Source: Actinomycetes bacterium
Lineage (GTDB): Bacteria > Actinomycetota > CALGFH01
Length of the DNA stretch: 6,687 nucleotides
Direction of reading: 5' to 3'
Assembly: GCA_030152105.1 (NCBI GenBank)
Contig: JASLIH010000632.1
Span: 1 to 6,687 of the forward strand
The notes beneath the pieces were generated by a model. The model had not been told where the DNA came from, ran no database searches, and saw only the letters and a list, made by a program, of their open reading frames with translations. A program made the position numbers and the translations under genes. Positions 1-6,687 of the stretch are shown here, in pieces (positions within the stretch are counted from its first letter, which is position 1; each line of letters starts with the position of its first letter).

Positions 1-780
1 CTGCGGTTGGTGCGAGAGGTATTTGGCCGTGATGTGCTCGGTGCCTATGAGCATGGGTCGGCGGTATTGGGCGGCGTGCAGCCGACAAGTGACATTGACA
101 TTCTGGTGATCACCGGCCGCCCAGCCACCCTGGTGGAAAAACGCCAGCTCGTGGAGGGCCTGATGACGATATCGGCCCCGTGGCCGCCTCCCGGCCCAGA
201 GCGCTGTGTTGAGGTCACCGTGGTGGCGCAGCCGCAGGTGCGGCCCTGGCGGTATCCGCCAAGCTTCGACCTGCAGTACGGGGAGTGGCTGCGCAAGCGC
301 TTCGAGAACGGGGATGACTTGGCACTGCAGGTGACCGTCAACCCCGACCTGACAACCCTGCTGACCATCGGTCTGCTGGGTGACCAGCCGCTGTTCGGGC
401 CACCGCCGGGCGAGCTGCTGGACCCGGTGCTGATGGACGATTGCGTCACGGCGATGGTCAGCGATATCGATGTATTCATGGACGAATTTGAAGGAGATAC
501 GCGGAACCTCCTGCTCAGGTTGGCGCGTATTTGGCAGACGGTCGTCACCGGTGTAATTGACCGGAAGGACCGAGCGGCTCTGTGGGCGCAGGAGCGATTG
601 CCGCCAGATTGTCAACAGCTCATGGAGCGGGCGCGGGCCATGTATCTTGGCCTGCAACCGGACAAATGGACCGGTTGGCCATCCGAGGCCCGCGCCTGTG
701 CGGACTACATGATCTCGCAGATACGACGGAAGATCCCACGCCGGCGACCGGGCCAGGCGCTACGGCTGGCAACCGGGTAA
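1..780 (+). CDS. AadA-family aminoglycoside nucleotidyltransferase (ANT(3'')/ANT(9) type), 5' end outside window
   Basis: This cytoplasmic enzyme should transfer AMP from ATP to a hydroxyl of streptomycin and/or spectinomycin. The frame is open to the window edge; the first possible start inside is TTG at 7, and residues here are numbered from it. The nucleotidyltransferase fold shows GSA at 17-19 and SDID at 28-31, giving metal-binding Asp29 and Asp31. The VEVTVV strand carries Glu69, the likely general base. PWRYP (80-84) and QYGEW (90-94) follow. The C-terminal helical domain has LARIW (172-176), a KD...W stretch and ERLP, as in AadA. All three catalytic acids sit exactly 18 residues earlier than I recall for Salmonella AadA (47, 49, 87), so about 16 more N-terminal residues probably lie upstream of base 1. 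Trp94 matches the Trp linked to streptomycin recognition; the partner Asp is replaced by Glu160. No frameshift or internal stop is seen. Its GC is lower than that of the right-hand genes (36/60 in bases 1-60 and 33/60 in 481-540, against 44/60 in 4741-4800). The family call is firm; the drug spectrum is inferred. Confidence 0.9.
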   Translation: MRLVREVFGRDVLGAYEHGSAVLGGVQPTSDIDILVITGRPATLVEKRQLVEGLMTISAPWPPPGPERCVEVTVVAQPQVRPWRYPPSFDLQYGEWLRKRFENGDDLALQVTVNPDLTTLLTIGLLGDQPLFGPPPGELLDPVLMDDCVTAMVSDIDVFMDEFEGDTRNLLLRLARIWQTVVTGVIDRKDRAALWAQERLPPDCQQLMERARAMYLGLQPDKWTGWPSEARACADYMISQIRRKIPRRRPGQALRLATG

Positions 781-801
781 TGATGTCCTCCCGGTTGACC
801 T

Positions 802-819
802 GCCGCCCGCAGGGCCGGC
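802..819. terminator. Candidate hairpin between convergent aadA-like gene and gntR remnant
   Basis: Bases 802-808 (GCCGCCC) can pair with 812-819 (GGGCCGGC) to give seven G-C pairs with one bulged C and a three-base loop (GCA). It lies 21 bases after the TAA of the aadA-like gene and beyond the ancestral stop of the opposing gntR remnant. It could therefore end transcripts from both sides. There is no T-run on either strand, so intrinsic termination is only a suggestion, and GC-rich DNA produces such hairpins by chance. I see nothing else in the 76-base gap between the two genes. Confidence 0.3.
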
Positions 820-856
820 CTTGAAGTGGTAGAGAAACTTCTTACGAGCATCAGCT

Positions 857-1400
857 TCAATCGGCCGCCCCTGCGTAGCTGAGCTGCCAGCGATCACCGG
901 ACATGATGTGCTCGCAGGTCTCGACCGGCGATCCTTGCCATCGAAGGCGACGCGGATCAGGAAGAACACTGGCTGTGGCGGCGTGAGGCGGAGGAACTCG
1001 GCTTCCTCAGGAGTCGGCATACGGCCGCTGACGTCCTCGGTGAACCGGACCGCGGCGTGGCCGATATCAGCGAGCCGGGAGTAGATCTCGCCGGGCCCGG
1101 TATCGCGCTCAGCCATGGGTGTGCCCTCGGCCAGCGACCAGGGGATGTAGGAGGTGGCGAGCTGCATGGGCTCGCCATTGGCGTACATGCGGCGTCGGCG
1201 GATGAGGGTCTGCTCTCCTGGGTCGAGCTGAAGGCGCTTGACGATCTCATCGGAAGGTGTGACCGGCCCGACTTCAACCAGCTCGACCCCTGGGGTGAAG
1301 CCCAGCTCCTTCATCTCCACGTCGTAGGCGCCCTTGCCGGTCTCGCGTCGCTGGCGGGTGAAGCGGTTGTCCAGGAGGCGATCGACCGGCCGGCTCTGGC
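857..1400 (-). pseudogene. GntR/HutC-family regulator remnant: UTRA domain only, frameshifted and lacking the DNA-binding domain
   Basis: Reading leftwards from about 1395, the frame gives RPVDRLLDNRF, then a GKGAYDVEMKELGF stretch, GVELVEVG, and a long UTRA-type effector-binding domain ending in VFFLIRVAFDG. GntR/HutC regulators bind DNA through an N-terminal winged helix of roughly 75 residues and sense a ligand with UTRA; here the winged helix is absent. Upstream sequence turns directly into the opposite-strand rep gene. Near 925-929 one base appears to be missing: before it the frame reads FDGKDR, and in the +1 frame it continues as VETCEHIMSGDRWQLSY with a TGA at 857-859, the usual family C-terminus. 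Without the correction the frame runs on to about 760 as unrelated sequence. A GTG at 1318-1320 could start a UTRA-only protein, but it could not bind DNA through a GntR domain. GntR repressors such as KorSA of pSAM2 control elements of this type, so this was probably the element's regulator (inference). Confidence 0.85.
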
Positions 1401-2762
1401 TATGCGCGCTGGGCCGAGCAGGTTGCCGCCACCGGCTACTGCACCCACCCGGTACGCCTCCGCGGACGGGTCGACCACGCCGACCCCGAGACGGGTGAGG
1501 TCCGCACCGTGTACGCGACCGACCGGGAGCCGGACGCCACCCTGCTCAAGGCCTGTGGCAACCGCCGTGTTTCGGTCTGCCCGTCCTGCTCCGCGACCTA
1601 CCAAGCCGACAGCTTCCAGCTCCTGGCCGCCGGCTCAGAGGCGGCAAGGGCATCCCTGAGACGGTTAGCGCCCATCCTCGACTGTTCGTGACCTTCACCG
1701 CGCCGTCCTTTGGCAGGGTCCACGCCCGCAAGGCGCAGGGGCTGCTGGTGTTCCCCTGCCACCCCTACCGGCAGGGGCAGACCTGCCCGCATGGCCGCCG
1801 CCTCGGCTGCTGGCAACGCCACGCCCCCGACGATCCACGCCTCGGGGAGCCGCTGTGCCCGCGCTGCTACCAGGCCGGCGCTCAGGTGCTGTGGAATGCC
1901 CTGGCCCGGGCGGCTATGGTCGCGAACCACCATCTATGTCTATCGGGCGCTGGCCCAGCTCGTCGGGGTGACCGAGGGGGAGCTGCGGCGGCTGGTCCGG
2001 GTGTCGTTCGCCAAGGTGGCCGAGTACCAACGGCGCGGCGCGGTCAATTTCCACGCCATCATCCGCCTGGACGCTGGCACCGACTGCGGCTGTCCGGGCT
2101 GCGTGGCTCCGCCCCCGGCGGGGTTCAGCGCCGAGCTGCTCAAGGCAGCGGTTCGCAAGGCGGCCGAGGCCGTGACGGTGCCCTGCCCGGCCCTCGACGA
2201 GGACCAGGGCGTGACTCTGACCGCCCGTTGGGGCGAGCAGCTCGACGTGCGGCACATCACCGAGACCGGCGAGGACGACAAGGAGTTGTCGGCTGAGCAA
2301 GTGGCCGGCTACATCGCCAAGTACGCGACCAAGGCCACTGAAGCGTTGGGCGTTACCCTCGACCACCGAGTCGGCGAGGGCGAGCTCGACGACCTCGACG
2401 TGCCGGCGCATGTGGCCGAACTCGTGCGCGCCTGCTTCGAGCTGGGGAACCGCCCGAGCCTGATGAGGCTGCGGCTGCGCAAGTGGGCGCACATGCTCGG
2501 CTTCGGCGGCCACTTCTCGACCAAGAGTCGCCGCTACTCGACCACCCTGGGGGCGCTGCGGCGGGCCCGAGTGACGTATGCCATCCGCCGGCGCCGCGGC
2601 GACATGCTGCCGTTGGATGCCTGGGGGCGGCCCGAGGACGACCAGGCCGTGATCGTGGTTGCCTCCTGGCGCTACCTGGGGCGTGGCTACCGGTCCACGG
2701 GGGAGGCGTGGCTGGCCGCCTCAGCGGCCGGACGTGCCCGCGAGGGAGCGGCGGATCGCTAA
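1392..2762 (+). pseudogene. RepSA-like rolling-circle replication initiator, 5'-truncated with two frameshifts
   Basis: The protein resembles initiators of actinomycete integrative elements of the pSAM2 RepSA type, which start rolling-circle replication of the excised circle. Homology begins at about 1401 with YARWAEQVAATGYC and continues with CGNRRVSVCPSC, a likely zinc-binding cluster. Around 1635 one base is missing (LLAAG, then RGGKGIPETV in the next frame). The second segment holds VTFTAPSFG and a Cys/His-rich stretch (CHP, TCPHG, CPRCY). At about 1913 one extra G restores the first frame, giving LWSRTTIYVYRALA. The third segment has AEYQRRGAVNFHAIIRLD (FHAIIRLD at 2049-2072), GYIAKYATK (2307-2333, a candidate catalytic-Tyr motif), HMLGFGGHFSTKSRRYS and the usual WRYLGRGY tail, ending in TAA. 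There is no start codon in frame between the stop at 1359-1361 and the homology, so tens of N-terminal residues and the start are missing. The repair of the first shift by the second keeps the last two thirds of the reading frame recognisable. No slippery heptamer supports programmed shifting. It is non-functional as written. Confidence 0.9.
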
Positions 2763-2778
2763 AGAGGAGCTTCGCACC

Positions 2779-2799
2779 ATGACCATGACCGCCGCATAG
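2779..2799 (+). other. Six-codon minicistron (MTMTAA, TAG stop) in frame with xis
   Basis: An AGGAG at 2764-2768 stands ten bases before ATG 2779, which opens M-T-M-T-A-A and then TAG at 2797-2799. The frame is the same as that of xis. Reading through the TAG gives Q-E-Q-D-R and then the GTG codon at 2815. Two readings are possible. Either the original excisionase started here and a sense codon such as CAG has become TAG, or this is a short leader peptide that feeds ribosomes to xis. The sequence alone does not decide between them. Protein-level homology over so short a peptide means nothing. Confidence 0.35.
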
Positions 2800-2814
2800 C
2801 AGGAGCAGGATCGA

Positions 2815-3030
2815 GTGTTGGACAGGCTGTTGACCGTGGAGGAGGTCGCTGATCGGCTGGGCACGTCGGTGCGGTTCGTACGCCGGCTCATTCTTGAGCG
2901 GCGCATCGCCTATACGAAGCTCGGTCGGCATGTCCGCATCGCCCCTCGCGACCTGGACGCGTTCGTCCGTGCCGGCCGCGTGGAGGTCGGCGCTTCACTC
3001 CCAGGCCGCTCTCCAAGAAGGGCCGGCTGA
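2815..3030 (+). CDS. xis: Small helix-turn-helix excisionase (Xis) of the integrative element
   Basis: This 71-residue protein reads LLTVEEVADRLG (5-16), then SVRFVRRLI and RHVRIAPRDLDAFV. It is a single HTH_17/MerR-like winged-helix domain of the kind found in excisionases that bend att DNA and push the integrase towards excision. The chosen start is GTG 2815, with AGGAG at 2801-2805 nine bases upstream. An alternative is ATG 2779, but that frame is broken by TAG at 2797. Its TGA (3028-3030) overlaps the int ATG by one base, so int translation is probably coupled to xis. It lies 52 bases after rep, the usual rep-xis-int order of pSAM2-like elements. The basic tail after about residue 55 is low in recognisable structure. 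The domain call is firm; the role comes from position and size. Confidence 0.82.
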   Translation: MLDRLLTVEEVADRLGTSVRFVRRLILERRIAYTKLGRHVRIAPRDLDAFVRAGRVEVGASLPGRSPRRAG

Positions 3031-4205
3031 TGGCTCACATCAGCCGCCGGCAGCGGAATGGCAAGGTGAGGTACTTGGCGCGGTACACCGATCCTTCGGG
3101 TCGGGAGCGGGCCAAGAGCTTCACTCGCAAGAAGGACGCCGAGCGGTTCCTCACCGGGATTGAGAACGACAAGCTGCGGGGTACCTGGACCGACCCGACG
3201 CTGGGCCGCGTGCAGCTCGGGGACTGGTACGCCTTGTAGCGTCGGGCAACGGTGGAGCTTCGTCCCAACACCGAGGCCCCAGACGAGCGGCTGTTCCGGC
3301 TCCACATCCTCCCCCGCTTCGGGTCGATGCCGCCGGTTGCGATCACCCAGCACGAGGTTCGCGCTTGGGTCACTCACACGACCAGGCAGGGATTGGCTGC
3401 GTCCGCCGTGCGGCGCGCCTACCAGCTCCTCGGCAAGGTGCTGGGCGCCGCCGTCGACAACGGCATGATCGGGCAGAACCCTTGTCGTCGGGTGCCGCTT
3501 CCGAGGATCGAGCGGCGGGAGATGCGCTTTCTGACACCGGCTGAGGTTGCTCGGCTGGCGGACAGCATCCGGCCCGGCTATCGGGCGCTGGTGCTGCTTG
3601 GTGCCTATGGCGGCCTTCGGATCGGCGAGATAGCTGGGCTTCGCCGCGGCCGTGTCGACTTAGACTGTGGGATGGTCGAGGTGGTGGAGATCGTTACCGA
3701 GGTCAGCGGCTACCTGCATTTCGGGCCGCCCAAGACCCGAGCTGGCTACCGGCGTGTCGGGCTCCCCCGGGTCGTGGTCGAGGCCCTGGCCGAGCAGCTG
3801 GCTCGTCCTGGGTCCGCTGACGACCTGGTGTTCGTGAGTACGCAAGGTGGGACGTTGCGGCTAGCCGGGTTCCGGCATCGCATCTGGCGGCCGGCAACCA
3901 AGGCGGCCGAGTTGGATGGGCTGCGCATCCATGACCTGCGGCATACGGCGGTGGCGCCGTGGATTGCGGCCGGGGCGAATCCTAAGGAGGTCGCCGCGCG
4001 GGCCGGGCATACCTCGGTCAGCTTCACCCTCGACCGCTATGGCCACCTCTACCCCGAGGCCGATCAGGCGCTCAAGGACCGCCTTGATGCGCTGCACGCG
4101 CTGTCTCAGATGCGCGAATCAGCAGCCCTTGACGGACCAGAGACGGACCGGCCGACCCGCTCGCGACCGAAAGACTCACGCGAACCTGCGTCGCGCACGT
4201 CCTGA
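3030..4205 (+). pseudogene. int: Tyrosine-recombinase integrase with premature TAG at codon 70
   Basis: Site-specific recombinase that would insert the element into and, with Xis, remove it from the tRNA gene. Numbering runs from ATG 3030 through the stop. An arm-binding AP2-like domain occupies about 1-65 (ARYTDPSGRERAKSFTRKKDAERFL). In-frame TAG at 3237-3239 (codon 70) interrupts GDWYAL-stop-RRATVELRP; family members commonly have Trp about here, so TGG to TAG is the likely change. The core-binding domain follows (about 75-170, RLHILPRFG). The catalytic domain (about 175-345) retains Arg197 in GLRIGE, Lys235 in PPKTR, His301 and Arg304 in HDLRHT, His327 in RAGHTS and nucleophile Tyr337 in DRYGHLYP. 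Total 391 codons, normal for the family. Start: AAGAAGGG about eight bases upstream and a one-base overlap with xis. GTG 3252 could restart translation, giving 317 residues with core and catalytic domains but no arm-binding domain; no clear ribosome site precedes it. Its 3' end lies 14 bases from the tRNA. Confidence 0.9.
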
Positions 4206-4219
4206 CCTGCTGGTTCGTG

Positions 4220-4265
4220 TGGTGGGCGTGACAGGGCTTGAACCTGTGACCTCGTCGTTGTAAGC
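4220..4265. other. Probable element attachment site (att) at the 3' half of tRNA-Val
   Basis: Integrases of this family recombine within the 3' part of a tRNA gene, from the anticodon arm to the CCA end. The attP copy restores the tRNA. Here the 3' end of tRNA-Val points at the integrase and only 14 bases separate them, the usual arrangement at the int-proximal end. The element would therefore extend leftwards from this point. I looked by eye for a second copy of the T-arm/acceptor sequence in the window and found none, so the other boundary should lie left of base 1. The exact core cannot be set from one copy. Confidence 0.6.
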
Positions 4266-4296
4266 GACGCGCTCTGGCCAGCTGAGCTACACGCCC
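4220..4296 (-). tRNA. tRNA-Val (anticodon UAC)
   Basis: The minus strand folds into a complete cloverleaf. A seven-pair acceptor stem GGGCGTG/CACGCCC is followed by TA at 8-9 and a D arm GCTC...GAGC. The five-pair anticodon stem CGTCG/CGACG has loop CTTACAA, giving anticodon TAC (reads GUA, valine). A short variable loop AGGTC precedes T arm ACAGG-TTCAAGC-CCTGT. Discriminator A73 at 4223 and an encoded CCA (4222-4220) complete 77 bases. All stems pair without mismatch, so the gene appears functional after integration of the element. It is the chromosomal anchor for the element on its left. The T loop is TTCAAGC rather than the more common TTCGAxx; A at that place is tolerated. Confidence 0.95.
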
Positions 4297-4332
4297 GGGG
4301 AATGCGGGTCGCACGTCGTCCCGGTGTCCTGC

Positions 4333-4363
4333 ATGGTAGTGGCGCGGGTGGCGATTGTCCCAA
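4333..4363 (-). promoter_or_regulatory. Weak candidate promoter for tRNA-Val
   Basis: On the minus strand TTGGGA (4363-4358) and TACCAT (4338-4333) resemble -35 and -10 boxes, separated by 19 bases. That spacing is longer than the usual 17-18. Transcription from here would begin near 4326 and give a leader of about 30 bases before the mature tRNA 5' end at 4296. The -10 box keeps the conserved TA and final T. This is an eyeballed match in GC-rich sequence. Confidence 0.28.
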
Positions 4364-4495
4364 CCCCTGGCGAGTAGGCTAGCTGGCCGCCGCCCTTTCC
4401 GGAGCACAGCCGCAAGGCGACGGCATCGTCGGGCAGTTCAAGGCGGCCGGGGTGACGGGGACGCCACACCTGCGACACGACCGACAGGAGTGAGG

Positions 4496-5479
<984 letters not shown>

Positions 5480-5480
5480 C

Positions 5481-5508
5481 GACGCCCGGCTCCTCGGGTG
5501 GGAGCGTC
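5481..5508. terminator. Candidate bidirectional hairpin between convergent AKR and MFS genes
   Basis: Only 27 bases separate the two convergent stops. GCTCC (5489-5493) can pair with GGAGC (5501-5505) around a seven-base loop. As an alternative, outer GACGC (5481-5485) can pair with GCGTC (5504-5508) together with inner CCCG/CGGG. The second form reaches the last codons of the MFS gene. Neither strand has a T-run after the stem. Position supports a shared terminator; the sequence supports it only weakly. Confidence 0.33.
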
Positions 5509-6687
5509 ATTGCGGGTCGCCGTCGGTCGCCGCCTGGGCGCGGGCCTGGGCGACGGCCCGGGCGCTGAGGATCGGCCAGCAGGCCAGGGTGAGCACGGCC
5601 ATGGCGACAAAGCTGCACCAGAAGGGCGCGGTCAGCCCGTAGCGGGCGGCCAGGACCCCACCGGCGACAGCGCCGAGGGACAGCGACCCGAAGCCGAACA
5701 CGGCGTAGGCGCTGTTGACCCGGCCGATCAGCCGGGCCGGGATCAGCTCCTGGCGCAGCGACAGGCTGATCACGCTCCAGGTCATGGCGTGGAAGCCGAA
5801 CAGGGCGAAGATCGCCCCCACCAGGACCGGGCTGCGGGCCAGGGCCAGCACGAGGTGGGTCGAGGACTCGATGACCAGGCCGAGCCGCATGGTTGTGGCC
5901 GGGCCGAGCCAGCCGATGACCCGCTCGGCGACAAGGCTGGCCGAGATCCCACCGACGGCCATCGACGAGAGCAGCAGGCCGTAGCCGACCGAGCCGAGCC
6001 CGAGCCGCTCCTGGGCGTAGAGGACCGAGATCGACAAGGTGGCCGAGAGGGTCAGGTTCATCAGCGCGATGGCCACGGCCAGGATGCGCAGCAGGCGGTT
6101 CCTGGCCAGCCAGCGCACCCCTTCGGCGATCTCATCGCGCAGGGTGGTCGCGGCGCCGCCCTCGGGCCGCTCGACCCGGAACCGGCCGCTCATGGCCGCC
6201 ACCAGGGCGGCCGCGGCCGCGAACGACCCCGCGTCGAGCAGGAACGGCACCGCGGCGGCGGTCGCGAACAGCAGCCCGCCGAGCGGCGGGGCGACCAGCT
6301 CGTTGGCCACCATCTGCACCCCAAGGAGGCGGCCGTTGGCCCGGGCCAGCTGCTCCCTGGGCACCACCGCGGGCAGGATCGAGACGGCGGCGTTGTCGAA
6401 CAGGGTCTCGGCGGTGCCGAGGGCGAAGAAGACCACGTACAGCAGGGGCAGGGTGGCGACGTCGGCGAGCACGGCCACCCCGAGCAGGCCGACGACCACA
6501 CAGCGCGCGGCGTCGACCCGCACCATCAGCAGCCGGCGGTCCAGCCGGTCGACCAGCGCCCCGCTGAGCAGTGAGAACAGCAGCCAGGGAAGCCGCTGGG
6601 CGACCGCCAGCCCGGCCACCAGCCGCGGGTCGCGGGTGAGCGAGGCGGCCAGCAGCGGTCCCGCGACCAGGGTGACGCCGTCGCCCA
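5507..6687 (-). CDS. MFS transporter (MFS_3/EntS-like exporter family), N-terminus beyond window edge
   Basis: An inner-membrane multi-pass carrier, probably a proton-driven drug or small-molecule exporter. The frame is open to the right edge and reads GDGVTLVAGPLLAASLTRDP, then AQRLPWLLF. This is the normal start of transmembrane helix 1 in this family, so roughly 15-30 residues and the true start lie outside. GTG 6619 is an internal codon. The loop between helices 2 and 3 carries the MFS signature A region, SGALVDRLDRR. Long hydrophobic segments follow at regular spacing, with a central cytoplasmic linker (FRVERPEGG to LRDEIAEGVRWLARN) and a second helical half ending in a polar Ala/Arg tail. 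About 393 codons are present, close to the family's usual 400-430. The reading frame is unbroken and its base composition is very GC-rich, like the neighbouring reductase. It converges with that gene, so the two are not co-transcribed. The substrate is unknown. Confidence 0.9.
   Translation of the reverse strand, partial: GDGVTLVAGPLLAASLTRDPRLVAGLAVAQRLPWLLFSLLSGALVDRLDRRLLMVRVDAARCVVVGLLGVAVLADVATLPLLYVVFFALGTAETLFDNAAVSILPAVVPREQLARANGRLLGVQMVANELVAPPLGGLLFATAAAVPFLLDAGSFAAAAALVAAMSGRFRVERPEGGAATTLRDEIAEGVRWLARNRLLRILAVAIALMNLTLSATLSISVLYAQERLGLGSVGYGLLLSSMAVGGISASLVAERVIGWLGPATTMRLGLVIESSTHLVLALARSPVLVGAIFALFGFHAMTWSVISLSLRQELIPARLIGRVNSAYAVFGFGSLSLGAVAGGVLAARYGLTAPFWCSFVAMAVLTLACWPILSARAVAQARAQAATDGDPQ

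Noticed and set aside
791..830. Possible second att copy: a cagggc...cttgaa resemblance to the tRNA T arm
   Set aside because: The match is two six-base pieces interrupted by four extra bases, far shorter than the tens of identical bases expected of an att core.
760..856. C-terminal extension of the GntR-like protein past 857
   Set aside because: It arises only because the frameshift near 925-929 bypasses the ancestral TGA at 857-859; the extension is unlike the family and overlaps the aadA-like gene.
1620..1920. Programmed ribosomal frameshifting in rep (a -1-type change followed by a +1-type change)
   Set aside because: Neither site has a slippery heptamer or an evident stimulatory structure, and rep also lacks a start codon, so paired indels in a pseudogene are simpler.
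4355..4495. Longer aldo/keto reductase starting upstream of 4496
   Set aside because: The extra 47 residues are Arg-rich, unlike the family N-terminus, and ATG 4496 has a good ribosome binding site.
5498..6574. Long plus-strand open frame opposite the MFS gene
   Set aside because: The translation is Gln/Gly/His/Asp repeats without any domain; the minus strand has clear transporter motifs and membrane segments.

Overview
The window is high-GC DNA with GTG/TTG starts and purine-rich ribosome binding sites. It carries a RepSA-type replication initiator, an excisionase and a tyrosine integrase beside a tRNA gene. Together these indicate an actinomycete-type bacterium (Actinomycetota) carrying the remains of an actinomycete integrative and conjugative element (AICE, pSAM2-like) inserted at the 3' end of a tRNA-Val(UAC) gene.

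Layout, left to right: (1) 1-780, + strand: an AadA-family aminoglycoside nucleotidyltransferase, open at the left edge and otherwise intact. (2) 857 to about 1400, - strand: a GntR/HutC-family regulator reduced to its UTRA domain; it lacks the N-terminal winged helix and carries a one-base deletion near 925-929. (3) About 1392-2762, + strand: a RepSA-like initiator with no start codon and two compensating single-base frameshifts (about 1635 and 1913). (4) 2815-3030, + strand: a small helix-turn-helix excisionase, preceded by an in-frame six-codon minicistron that ends in TAG. (5) 3030-4205, + strand: a tyrosine-recombinase integrase with a complete catalytic set but an in-frame TAG at codon 70. 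(6) 4220-4296, - strand: an intact tRNA-Val(UAC) with encoded CCA, its 3' end facing int, which is the expected attachment site. (7) 4496-5479, + strand: an aldo/keto reductase. (8) 5507-6687, - strand: an MFS exporter, cut by the right edge. Items 7 and 8 look like intact host chromosome.

How the parts relate: rep, xis and int would have replicated, excised and integrated the element, and the GntR protein would have regulated it. Three frameshifts, at least one nonsense codon and one fusion that removed the 5' ends of two divergent genes all fall between about 857 and 3240. The flanking reductase, exporter, tRNA and aadA-like gene are unbroken. I infer an immobilised, decaying element that still carries an intact aminoglycoside-modifying enzyme gene of lower GC than the flanking host genes. 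The left end of the element, its second att site and any transfer genes lie outside the window. I found no wholly new system. The most notable points are the intact resistance-type gene on a decayed element, the double-truncation junction near 1395, and the two in-frame TAG codons in adjacent mobility genes.
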